8,646 nucleotides of DNA from an uncultured Clostridia bacterium (GTDB taxonomy: Bacteria; Bacillota; Clostridia; Oscillospirales; Acutalibacteraceae): the NCBI GenBank assembly GCA_947567585.1, contig CANONE010000089.1, positions 1 to 8,646 on the forward strand, in the 5' to 3' direction. Under the pieces are notes generated by a model. It was not told where the DNA came from. It made no database searches and was given only the letters and a program-made list of their open reading frames with translations. This document shows, piece after piece, positions 1-6,404 of the stretch. Within the stretch, counting starts at the first letter, position 1; every line of letters starts with the position of its first letter. The position numbers and the translations under genes were made by a program.

Positions 1-17
1 GTGTGCTCTTCCGATCT
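1..17. other. Illumina adapter remnant (left end)
   Basis: The first 17 bases, GTGTGCTCTTCCGATCT, are identical to the 3' end of the Illumina TruSeq read-2 adapter. They are not genomic. The DUF2200 reading frame on the minus strand runs cleanly up to base 18 and is cut here. Confidence 0.96.
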
Positions 18-242
18 TTTAATCAGCTTTCGGTTTTCATTCGGATTGGGCGCATTCCGGAAAAAGTCTCCGTATGTGAGCTGCTTTGCCAGCATTTCTT
101 CCAGCTCTGCCTGACCGTAACCGGTCAGCCACCGGATCACCTCGTCCACTTCCTGTCTCGTTCGTCCCTTTTTTTCTGCCTTGCTGACCAGCAGATGATA
201 GATTTTCGCGAAATCCATCTGATATACTTTCTCATAATCCAT
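18..242 (-). CDS. DUF2200 family protein, 3'-truncated by contig end
   Basis: Minus-strand partial gene; the first 75 residues are present and the rest is lost at the adapter. The ATG at 242 follows a strong Shine-Dalgarno AAGGAGG (250-256) with 7-base spacing. The protein starts MDYEKVYQMDFAKIYHLLVS and continues with KAEKKGRTRQEVDEVIRWLTGY (about residues 21-42) and a FRNAPNPNENRKLIK segment. These match my memory of the DUF2200 family: a 'KAEKKGRT..EVD.vI.WLTGY' core followed by a 'F...AP..NPNR.LIKG' element. Family members are about 115-120 residues, so roughly a third is missing. The family is soluble, has no signal peptide and has no well-established function. It stands divergent from ychF. 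The family call is from recognition, not from a search. Confidence 0.82.
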
Positions 243-292
243 AAACTGCCCTCCTTGATCAAGCTGTCTGTTTCCAAGCCTGAAATAATCGC

Positions 293-341
293 CAAAAAAT
301 GAGGGCCCAAATGCAGAGGGTTCTCTTCTGATCTTTGGGCC
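293..341 (-). terminator. Hairpin with T-run, terminator-like, upstream of DUF2200
   Basis: GGCCCAAA (304-311) and TTTGGGCC (334-341) form a perfect 8-bp stem. Read on the minus strand, the stem is followed a few bases later by a run of six T (plus-strand A-run about 293-298). No minus-strand gene was found upstream that it could end, so it may be an attenuator in the DUF2200 leader or may stop antisense transcription. The plus strand has an A-run at 347-352 and no T-run right after the stem, so plus-strand termination is not supported. Confidence 0.5.
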
Positions 342-370
342 TGACCAAAAAAGGCTTTTATATAATGGAA

Positions 371-406
371 GGATGTGCTATAATGTACGCAAGGCGTACA
401 TTCGGA
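371..406. repeat. 36-base palindromic promoter repeat, copy 1
   Basis: This unit matches 1819-1854 at 33 of 36 positions. It contains the extended -10 hexamer and then a perfect inverted repeat, AATGTACGC / GCGTACATT, with 9-bp arms and a 3-base AAG loop (382-402). The palindrome spans the end of the -10 to about +12, a position suited either to a repressor operator or to a 5' mRNA hairpin. Confidence 0.75.
376..384 (+). promoter_or_regulatory. Extended -10 promoter, distal (P1), upstream of ychF
   Basis: TGCTATAAT (376-384) is a perfect extended -10. The -35 region at the expected distance (356-361, TTTTAT) is poor, as is common for extended -10 promoters. Transcription should start near 391, inside a palindrome (382-402). 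A further TATAAT lies at 361-366 and could be an alternative -10. Confidence 0.6.
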
Positions 407-463
407 GATTTTCCCCTTCGCGCGCAGCGCTCGTTTTGCTCCGCAAAATCCGGGATAATCTCC
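404..463. repeat. 60-base inverted repeat / large hairpin between two promoters
   Basis: GGAGATTTTCCC (404-415) and GGGATAATCTCC (452-463) are inverted repeats with one mismatch in 12 bp. Inside is a second perfect stem, TTTTGC (434-439) with GCAAAA (443-448) and a 3-base loop. A transcript from P1 would carry this structure in its leader; one from P2 would not. There is no T-run after it, so it is not a standard terminator. It could be a leader element, a small RNA or a MITE-like remnant. Confidence 0.55.
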
Positions 464-474
464 AATCGGATTTA

Positions 475-483
475 TGCTATAAT
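475..483 (+). promoter_or_regulatory. Extended -10 promoter, proximal (P2), upstream of ychF
   Basis: TGCTATAAT (475-483) is a second perfect extended -10. The ten bases TGCTATAATG are identical to those at P1, 99 bases upstream. No good -35 is visible. It would give a leader of about 170 bases before ychF. The leader holds a short palindrome GGCATGTTCATGCC (518-531) of unknown role. Confidence 0.55.
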
Positions 484-659
484 GAATTGTCACTTTAAAC
501 TCGTTCGCAATAAGTTCGGCATGTTCATGCCACAGATGACTCTACGGCAGACGCTGTCCGCCAGTTTGGGTTGTCTCGTGCCATATCTCCATAACAAAAT
601 GGTGCGAAAAGAAAAAGAAGTAATAAAATCCTTAGAAAACAAAGGAGAAGTGAAGATAC

Positions 660-1754
660 ATGAAATTGGGAATCGTCGGCCTGCCCAATGTGGGTAAGAG
701 CACACTTTTTAACGCCATTACCAATGCGGGCGCCCAGTCCGCCAATTATCCCTTTTGCACCATTGAGCCCAATGTGGGCATGGTGATGGTGCCGGACAAG
801 CGCCTGGACAAACTGCGGGAGATGTACGAGCCCAATAAGTTCACCCCGGCCACCATTGAGTTTGTGGATATTGCGGGGCTGGTACGGGGCGCCTCCAAAG
901 GAGAGGGATTGGGAAATAAATTTCTCTCCAACATCCGGGAGGTGGACGCGGTGGTCCATGTGGTCCGGTGCTTTGAGGACGGCGACATCATCCATGTGGA
1001 GGGCAGCATCGACCCCCAGCGGGACATTGAAACCATTGATCTGGAGCTGATTCTTTCGGACATCGAAGTGCTGGACCGGCGCATTGATAAAACAAAAAAG
1101 CTGATAAAGGCGGATAAGAAGTATCAGACCGAGCTGGATTTCTTTCAGCGGGTTCGGGAAGCTTTGGAAGCGGGGAACTCCGCCCGCAGCCTGGAATGCT
1201 CCCCGGAGGAAGCGGAGCTGTTGGCCTCGGTCTCCCTTTTGACCAACAAGCCCATCCTGTTTGCCGCCAATTTAAGCGAGGCGGATTTCCAGTCCGGCTT
1301 GGACCAGAACCCCTGCCTGCGGGCCGTGCAGGCCGCGGCGGACAAGGAGCACGCCGCCGTGCTGCCCATCTGCGCCCAGACCGAAGCGGAAATCGCCGGT
1401 TTAGAGCTGGAAGAGAAAGAGCTGTTTTTAGCGGACCTGGGCCTTGCCGAGTCTGGTCTGGACCGGCTTATCACCGCCAGCTACTCCCTTTTGGGGCTGA
1501 TGTCCTTCCTCACCGCCGGAAAGGACGAGGTCCGGGCCTGGACCATTCGCAAGGGAACCCGCGCTCCCCAGGCGGCGGGAAAGATTCACACGGATTTTGA
1601 GCGGGGCTTTATCCGGGCGGAGGTGGTGAACTTTGACGACCTGATGGCCTGCGGCTCCATGACGGCTGCAAAGGAAAAGGGCCTAGTACGCTCTGAGGGC
1701 AAGGAATACGTCATGCAGGACGGGGATATCGTCCTGTTCCGCTTCAACGTCTAA
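660..1754 (+). CDS. ychF: YchF/OLA1-family redox-regulated ATPase (Obg-related)
   Basis: A complete 364-residue protein, the usual length for YchF. It is a cytosolic P-loop NTPase of the Obg/TRAFAC group that binds ribosomes and preferentially hydrolyses ATP. Visible motifs: Walker A GLPNVGKS (7-14); the diagnostic NYPFCTIEPNVG segment (29-40); G3-like DIAGLV (70-75) followed by GASKGEGLGNKFLSNIREVD; and NLSE (204-207) in place of the GTPase NKxD, the known basis for ATP preference. The C-terminal third (about 280-364) is the TGS domain with HTDFERGFIRAEV and a DGDIVLFRFNV end. The ATG at 660 follows AAAGGAG (641-647) with 12-base spacing. The gene is a separate housekeeping unit and is not functionally tied to the rhamnose genes. 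Nothing unusual is seen inside it. Confidence 0.97.
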   Translation: MKLGIVGLPNVGKSTLFNAITNAGAQSANYPFCTIEPNVGMVMVPDKRLDKLREMYEPNKFTPATIEFVDIAGLVRGASKGEGLGNKFLSNIREVDAVVHVVRCFEDGDIIHVEGSIDPQRDIETIDLELILSDIEVLDRRIDKTKKLIKADKKYQTELDFFQRVREALEAGNSARSLECSPEEAELLASVSLLTNKPILFAANLSEADFQSGLDQNPCLRAVQAAADKEHAAVLPICAQTEAEIAGLELEEKELFLADLGLAESGLDRLITASYSLLGLMSFLTAGKDEVRAWTIRKGTRAPQAAGKIHTDFERGFIRAEVVNFDDLMACGSMTAAKEKGLVRSEGKEYVMQDGDIVLFRFNV

Positions 1755-1803
1755 CCGGCCGGCCTGTGAATGGCGGGCAATGCCCCCAATTTTCCAGGAC
1801 GCC

Positions 1804-1832
1804 TTGCAAGCTGCCCGGGGATGTGCTACAAT
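1804..1832 (+). promoter_or_regulatory. Promoter for the sugar isomerase/epimerase gene
   Basis: A -35 TTGCAA (1804-1809), a 17-base spacer ending in an extended -10 TG, and a -10 TACAAT (1827-1832) make a good vegetative promoter. It sits 59 bases before the ATG at 1892. Its downstream half is the second copy of the 36-base palindromic repeat. Confidence 0.65.
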
Positions 1833-1854
1833 GTACGCAAAGCGCACATTCGGA
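1819..1854. repeat. 36-base palindromic promoter repeat, copy 2
   Basis: It matches 371-406 at 33 of 36 positions. The inverted repeat is AATGTACGC-AAA-GCGCACATT (1830-1850), 8 of 9 pairs intact. Two of the three differences from copy 1 lie in the palindrome (one in the loop, one in the right arm) and the third in the -10 hexamer. Confidence 0.75.
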
Positions 1855-1891
1855 TGGATTATCCATAAAAATACGTTTGGAGGGAATACTT

Positions 1892-2647
1892 ATGACTTTA
1901 GGCGCACAGCTGTATACTCTGCGAGAATATACGCAGACGGAAAAGGACTTGGACTGCTCTCTGGGGCAGGTGGCAAAAATGGGATATGAGACGGTGCAGA
2001 TTTCCGCCATCGGCCCTATCGCCCCCCAGCGGGTGCGGGAGCTCTGCGACAAGCACGGGCTGTCCATTGTACTGACCCACACGGACCCCAACCGGATTCT
2101 CAACGACACAGAGGCGGTCATTCGGGAGCATGACCTTATGGGCTGCCCGTACATAGGCATTGGCATGATGCCCCAGAAGTACCGCTCCCCCCACTGGCTG
2201 TGGCACTTTGCCGACGACTTCAAAGAGCCCGCCAAAAAAATCGCGGCGGCCGGGAAGCTGTTGATGTACCACAACCACAACCTGGAGTTTCAGGTATTTA
2301 ACGGCAAGCTGGTAATGGAAACCCTGATGGAGGATTTTGCCCCGGAGGAGCTGGGCTTTACCCTGGACACCTATTGGGTGCAGATGGGCGGCGGAGACGT
2401 GTGCCAGTGGATGGAAAAGCTAAAAGGGCGGATTCCCTGCATTCATTTAAAGGATATGGCGGTAAGCGAAAGCTGCCAGCCTATCATGGCCCCTGTTATG
2501 GCGGGAAACATGAACTTTAAGAAGATTCTGGAAGCGGCGGGCCCCTGCGGCGTCAAGCACCTGCTGGTAGAGCAGGACGTCTGCCAAGGCAGCCCCTTCG
2601 ACTGCCTGGAAACCAGCCTAAAAAACCTCCGCTCCGCCGGCGTGTAA
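1892..2647 (+). CDS. Sugar phosphate isomerase/epimerase, TIM-barrel (AP-endonuclease 2 fold, IolE-like)
   Basis: A 251-residue soluble protein of the xylose-isomerase-like TIM-barrel superfamily, which interconverts or dehydrates sugars with a divalent metal. The frame is open upstream, but the ATG at 1892 is preferred because GGAGGG (1879-1884) lies 7 bases before it and the family N-terminus starts there (MTLGAQLYTLREYTQ, strand 1). Typical motifs: MYHNHNLEF (125-133), FTLDTYWVQMGGGD (156-169), IHLKDM (184-189) and LLVEQD (224-229). D159, H185 and E227 are the likely metal ligands. Its exact substrate cannot be read from sequence. It lies 189 bases before rhaB on the same strand, so a role in rhamnose or related deoxysugar use is plausible but inferred. 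It has its own promoter. Confidence 0.88.
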   Translation: MTLGAQLYTLREYTQTEKDLDCSLGQVAKMGYETVQISAIGPIAPQRVRELCDKHGLSIVLTHTDPNRILNDTEAVIREHDLMGCPYIGIGMMPQKYRSPHWLWHFADDFKEPAKKIAAAGKLLMYHNHNLEFQVFNGKLVMETLMEDFAPEELGFTLDTYWVQMGGGDVCQWMEKLKGRIPCIHLKDMAVSESCQPIMAPVMAGNMNFKKILEAAGPCGVKHLLVEQDVCQGSPFDCLETSLKNLRSAGV

Positions 2648-2836
2648 GAAGCAAAAGAGGCGCAGGAAAACGTCCCTCCGCTTGCCGCGCCTGCCCAGCT
2701 TACAGTACGGAACCGGCAAAATCCGGCATAATAAAGTTTTGTCCACTTTTTCAAAAGGGCAGGCCGCGGGATGCTGACCCCTAGCGCCGGCCGGACCGGC
2801 AGACGAGAAGCGCCCCGCGGCCTTAAAGGAGCCGAT
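2648..2836. other. Intergenic leader before rhaB with GC-rich inverted repeats
   Basis: This 189-base gap holds no gene. An AT-richer stretch around 2720-2755 contains a weak -10 candidate (CATAAT, 2727-2732) without a convincing -35. It is followed by a GC-rich inverted repeat at 2761-2823, annotated separately. No known riboswitch class was recognised. Confidence 0.5.
2761..2823 (+). promoter_or_regulatory. Structured rhaB leader (nested hairpin next to RBS)
   Basis: AGGCCGCGGG (2761-2770) and CCCGCGGCCT (2814-2823) are perfect 10-bp inverted repeats. Nested inside, GCCGG (2786-2790) pairs with CCGGC (2796-2800) across a 5-base loop. The structure ends 1 base before the rhaB Shine-Dalgarno (AAAGGA, 2825-2830), so folding could affect translation. 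A regulatory role is inference from position only. Confidence 0.45.
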
Positions 2837-4138
2837 ATGAAACACTACCTAGCCATAGACATAGGCGCGTCCTCAGGCCGGCATATTGTAGGCTGGGAAG
2901 AGGGCGGCGCGCTGCAAACAAGAGAGGTCTACCGTTTCCCCAACGGCGTGACAGAGCGGGAGGGGCATCTCACCTGGGACGTGGAGCGGTTGGAGAGAGA
3001 GGTTCGGGCAGGCATTGACGCGGCCCTGGCGCTGTTTCCGAAAATCGAAAGCCTGTCCATCGACACCTGGGGGGTGGACTATGTGCTGCTCAAAGGAGAT
3101 GAGCCCCTTTTCCCCTGCTATGCCTACCGGGATGGGCGTACGGAGGCCGTCATCCCGGAAGTCCACAGCCTGATTCCCTTTGAGGAGCTGTATGCCCGCA
3201 CAGGAATTCAGTTCCAGCCCTTTAATACCATCTACCAGCTATACGCGGATAAAGTATCCGGGCGGCTGGACCGCTCCACAGGGTATCTCATGATGCCCGA
3301 GTACCTCATGTGGCGGCTCTGCGGCGTCATGGCCCACGAGTATACCGAGGCCACCACCATGGGTCTGGTAAACCCGGCGGCGGGAGAGATCGACCGGGAG
3401 ATCACCGGCAAGCTGGGCCTGCCGGAGAGGCTCTTTACCCCCCTGAGCCAGCCGGGAAAGGCGCTGGGGGAGTATAAGGGGATCCGGGTAGTCCTCTGCC
3501 CTACCCACGACACCGCCAGCGCGGTGGAGGGCATCCCCATGGAGGGGGATGCGTTGTTTCTGTCCTCGGGTACCTGGAGCCTGCTGGGGGCGAAGATCCA
3601 GAGGGCCGTTACCACGCCGGAAAGCCGGGAAGCCAATTTTTCCAACGAGGGGGGCGTGGGGTACGTCCGGTATCTTAAAAACATCATGGGCATGTGGATG
3701 GTGAACAATCTGCGGGACGAGCTCTGCCCAGGGGAAGACTTCGCGTCTATTATAGAGGGCGCAAAGCAAAGCTCTTATCCCGGCTTAGTGGACGTAACCG
3801 ACCCGCGCTTTATGGCTCCCAAGTCTATGAGCGAAGCCATAAGGGGGGCCTTGGACCAGGGGGGCTTTGCCCCGCCCCAGCTGCCGGGGGACTACTTTTG
3901 CTGCGCCTACCGTTCCCTGGCGAAACGCTATGGCGAAACCGTGTGGGAACTGGAACGGCTTACCGGCAGGACCTATCGCACGCTCTATATTGTAGGCGGC
4001 GGCGCAAAGAACCAGTACCTAAACCAGCTGACAGAGGAGGAGACCGGCCTTAAAATTGAGGCCCTCCCCATAGAAGCCACCGCCCTGGGAAATCTGAAAA
4101 GCCAGCTGCCGCGCCCACAGTCCGCTGGTATGGAATGA
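2837..4138 (+). CDS. rhaB: Rhamnulokinase, C-terminally shortened
   Basis: An FGGY-family kinase that phosphorylates L-rhamnulose with ATP in the cytosol. The ATG at 2837 is chosen because AAAGGA (2825-2830) lies 6 bases before it and the kinase N-terminus begins there (AIDIGASSGR, 6-15). Family motifs: SIDTWGVDYVLL (74-85), YRDGRTE (97-103), QFQPFNTIYQL (125-135), PTHDTASA (222-229, with D225 as the likely catalytic base), SSGTWSLLG (243-251), NEGG..RYLKNIMGMW (270-287) and IVGGGAKNQYLNQL (385-398). It is 433 residues against about 470-490 in the family. The EATALGNLKSQL segment (413-424) is present, but the next nine residues, to GME, are unlike the family, and the usual C-terminal helices are missing. 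No forward frame in the following gap restores them convincingly. It may still be active, or it may be a recent lesion or assembly error. Confidence 0.92.
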   Translation: MKHYLAIDIGASSGRHIVGWEEGGALQTREVYRFPNGVTEREGHLTWDVERLEREVRAGIDAALALFPKIESLSIDTWGVDYVLLKGDEPLFPCYAYRDGRTEAVIPEVHSLIPFEELYARTGIQFQPFNTIYQLYADKVSGRLDRSTGYLMMPEYLMWRLCGVMAHEYTEATTMGLVNPAAGEIDREITGKLGLPERLFTPLSQPGKALGEYKGIRVVLCPTHDTASAVEGIPMEGDALFLSSGTWSLLGAKIQRAVTTPESREANFSNEGGVGYVRYLKNIMGMWMVNNLRDELCPGEDFASIIEGAKQSSYPGLVDVTDPRFMAPKSMSEAIRGALDQGGFAPPQLPGDYFCCAYRSLAKRYGETVWELERLTGRTYRTLYIVGGGAKNQYLNQLTEEETGLKIEALPIEATALGNLKSQLPRPQSAGME

Positions 4139-4221
4139 GAAAATCCGGCCGGGTCTGGCCTGCCAGCTCCACGGGGCCGGCCTCCCGCAGCCTGAAACAG
4201 AAAATGAAGGAGCCAACCGCT

Positions 4222-5469
4222 ATGAGCTTTGAAGACGCCAAGAAGAAATACGGGGCCCTGGGAATAGATGTGGACGGGGCCCTAGAGAAGCTGAAAACCG
4301 TTCCGGTCTCTCTGCACTGCTGGCAGGGGGACGATGTGCGGGGCTTTGACACCGACCCGGAAAAGCCCCTGACCGGCGGCATCCAGACTACTGGAAATTA
4401 CCCCGGGCGGGCCAGAAACCCCCAGGAATTAATGAGCGACATCGATATGGTAATCTCCCTGGTACCCGGCCAGGTCAAGTTGAACCTACACGCCAGCTAC
4501 GCCATTTTTGACCAGGGCCAGTGGGTGGACCGGGACCGGCTGGAGCCCAAGCACTTCCAGAAATGGGTAGACTTCTGTAAGGAGCGGGGCCTGGGCTGTG
4601 ACTTTAACCCCACCTTCTTCTCCCATCCCATGTGCGACCCCTTGACTCTCAGCTCTCCCCATGAGGAGACCCGCAGGTTTTGGGTGAAGCACGGGAGGGC
4701 CTGCATCCGGATCAGCCAATATCTGGCGGAGGAGCTGGACCAGCCCTGCGTTATGAATATCTGGACCGGAGACGGATACAAGGACGTGCCCGCGGACCGC
4801 ATAGGGCCCAGGCTCCGCTATAAGCAGAGCTTTGACGAGATTCTATCTGAGCCTTTTGACAAGACCAAGGTGTATCCCTGCGCGGAAAGCAAGGTCTTCG
4901 GCATTGGCGTGGAGAGCTATACGGTGGGCAGCGCCGAGTGGTGCCTGAAATACGCCTCTGGGCGGGACGATTGCATCTGCCTGCTGGATAACGGCCACTA
5001 TCACCCCACGGAGCTGGTCAGCGACAAGATCTCCTCCATTCTCGCCTATGACGAGAAGATGGCCCTGCACGTCACCCGGGGCGTGCGCTGGGACAGCGAC
5101 CATGTGGTGCTGTTTGACGACGAGACCCGGGAGATTGCCAAAGAGGTGGCGCGCTGCGGTATTGACCGGGTGTTTCTGGCCCTTGACTATTTTGACGCTT
5201 CCATCAACCGGATTTCCGCCTGGGCTACCGGCTTCCGAAACTTCCAAAAGGCGCTGCTGTTCGCTCTTTTACAGCCGGCCGGCCATCTGAAAAGCTTACA
5301 GGACCAGGGCGATTTCACCCGGCTGATGGTGGCCCAGGAAGAGCTGAAAACCATGCCCTTTGGAGAAATTTGGGATGAATACTGCCGGCGCTGCGGCAAG
5401 CCCCTGGACGGGGCCTGGTTCCCGCTGGCGGAGAAGTATGAGCGGGAAGTTCTTAGTAAGAGAGGGTAA
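4222..5469 (+). CDS. rhaA: L-rhamnose isomerase
   Basis: Converts L-rhamnose to L-rhamnulose; cytosolic, metal-dependent (Mn) TIM barrel, normally a tetramer. It has 415 residues against 419 in E. coli RhaA, so it is full length. The frame is open upstream, but the ATG at 4222 is preferred: AAGGAG (4207-4212) lies 9 bases before it and MSFEDAKKKYGALGIDVD is the expected N-terminus. Diagnostic blocks: VSLHCWQGDDVRGF (29-42), GGIQTTGNYPGRARNPQEL (52-70), CDFNPTFFSHP (126-136), ESKVFGIGVESYTVGS (222-237), CLLDNGHYHPTE (253-264), LHVTRGVRWDSDHVV (282-296) and LALDYFDASINR (319-330). E222, D256, H283, D291, D293 and D322 appear to be the metal-site residues. It lies between rhaB (83-base gap) and rhaD (5-base gap) in one operon. 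Confidence 0.97.
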   Translation: MSFEDAKKKYGALGIDVDGALEKLKTVPVSLHCWQGDDVRGFDTDPEKPLTGGIQTTGNYPGRARNPQELMSDIDMVISLVPGQVKLNLHASYAIFDQGQWVDRDRLEPKHFQKWVDFCKERGLGCDFNPTFFSHPMCDPLTLSSPHEETRRFWVKHGRACIRISQYLAEELDQPCVMNIWTGDGYKDVPADRIGPRLRYKQSFDEILSEPFDKTKVYPCAESKVFGIGVESYTVGSAEWCLKYASGRDDCICLLDNGHYHPTELVSDKISSILAYDEKMALHVTRGVRWDSDHVVLFDDETREIAKEVARCGIDRVFLALDYFDASINRISAWATGFRNFQKALLFALLQPAGHLKSLQDQGDFTRLMVAQEELKTMPFGEIWDEYCRRCGKPLDGAWFPLAEKYEREVLSKRG

Positions 5470-5474
5470 GAGCA

Positions 5475-6290
5475 ATGAAAAATATTTTGGAGGCCCCCTT
5501 TATCACCGAAATGCGCAAAACCACCGCCAACATGTACCGGCTGGGCTGGGATGAGCGCAACGGCGGCAACATCAGCTGTCTGCTGGACGGGTATGACGTA
5601 GGCGAATACCTGGACGCCAATCAGATCGTAAGAGAGATCCCCATTGGCTTTGAAGCAAAGCCTCTCGTGGGAAAGATATTTATTGTCACAGGAACCGGAA
5701 AATATTTTAAGAACGTGGATAGCGATCCCGAGACAAACCTGGGGATCATCCGCATCGCCCCCGACGGCCGGACCGCCCAGCTTTTGTGGGGCTACAAGGA
5801 TGGAGGAAAGTTTACCAGCGAGCTGCCCGCCCACCTGATGAGCCACATGGCAAGGCTGGCTGTGGACCCGGAAAACCGGGTTGTTATGCACTGCCACCCA
5901 ACATACACCCTGGCCATGAACTATGTCCATGAGCTGGAGGAGAAAAAGTTTACCCACAGCCTTTGGGAGATGTGTACGGAGTGCATCGTGGTATTCCCGG
6001 ACGGCGTAGGCGTGCTGCCCTGGATGCTCTGCGGCACCAATGAGATCGGCCAGGCCACGGCGGAAAAGATGAAGGAATTCCGCCTGGTGGTCTGGGGCAT
6101 GCACGGCATCTACGGGGCGGGTAAGACCATGGACGAGACCTTTGGGCTCATTGAGACTGTGGAAAAGGCTGCGCAGATTTATATGCTGACCGCACACCTG
6201 CCCCGGGTCAACACCATCAAAGACAGTGAGCTGCGGGAGCTGGCGGAGTCCTTTGGCGTGAAGTACCGGAAGGATTTTCTCCGTTTGTAA
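5475..6290 (+). CDS. rhaD: Rhamnulose-1-phosphate aldolase
   Basis: A zinc-dependent class II aldolase that splits L-rhamnulose-1-phosphate into dihydroxyacetone phosphate and L-lactaldehyde. It has 271 residues, close to the 274 of E. coli RhaD. Visible features: NGGNIS phosphate-loop (29-34), VTGTGKYFKNV (71-81), E116 in GKFTSELPAHLMSH as the likely catalytic glutamate, zinc ligands H139 and H141 in MHCHPTYTLA, and the third ligand H210 in WGMHGIYGAG. The start lies 5 bases after the rhaA stop, with AGAGGG (5461-5466) overlapping the end of rhaA as a modest ribosome binding site, so translation is probably coupled. It is the last gene of the rha operon. No lactaldehyde reductase or dehydrogenase is in the window, so the fate of lactaldehyde is not shown here. 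Confidence 0.97.
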   Translation: MKNILEAPFITEMRKTTANMYRLGWDERNGGNISCLLDGYDVGEYLDANQIVREIPIGFEAKPLVGKIFIVTGTGKYFKNVDSDPETNLGIIRIAPDGRTAQLLWGYKDGGKFTSELPAHLMSHMARLAVDPENRVVMHCHPTYTLAMNYVHELEEKKFTHSLWEMCTECIVVFPDGVGVLPWMLCGTNEIGQATAEKMKEFRLVVWGMHGIYGAGKTMDETFGLIETVEKAAQIYMLTAHLPRVNTIKDSELRELAESFGVKYRKDFLRL

Positions 6291-6361
6291 GCGCTTCATG
6301 CTCTGCCTGCGGGGTTTGATTTTGCATTTTTCCGCCTGTTCTGCACAGCCCATATTATTTA

Positions 6362-6404
6362 AGCGCCGGCCGCTTTCATTGCGGCCAGCGCTCTTTCTAT
6401 TTTT
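6362..6404. terminator. Bidirectional intrinsic terminator between rhaD and the phosphorylase gene
   Basis: AGCGCCGGCCGC (6362-6373) pairs with GCGGCCAGCGCT (6381-6392): a 12-bp stem with one mismatch and a 7-base loop. On the plus strand it is followed by CTTTCTATTTTT, ending rhaBAD transcription. On the minus strand it is followed by a weaker TTAAATAATAT, so it may also end the convergent phosphorylase gene, whose stop codon overlaps the T-run. Confidence 0.88.

Noticed and set aside
3..302. A 99-residue plus-strand open frame at the left end
   Set aside because: It starts in adapter sequence and is antisense to the DUF2200 gene, which has a clear ribosome binding site and family match.
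335..697. A 120-residue plus-strand open frame upstream of and overlapping the ychF start
   Set aside because: It is built from promoter repeats and inverted repeats, has no ribosome binding site, and runs out of frame into ychF.
1755..1795. Possible terminator after ychF (GGGC-AAT-GCCC with a short AATTTT)
   Set aside because: The stem is only four base pairs and the T-run is weak, so it is not listed as a feature.
4139..4221. An in-frame upstream extension of rhaA
   Set aside because: The frame is open, but the extra residues are unlike any RhaA N-terminus and the ATG at 4222 has a good ribosome binding site.
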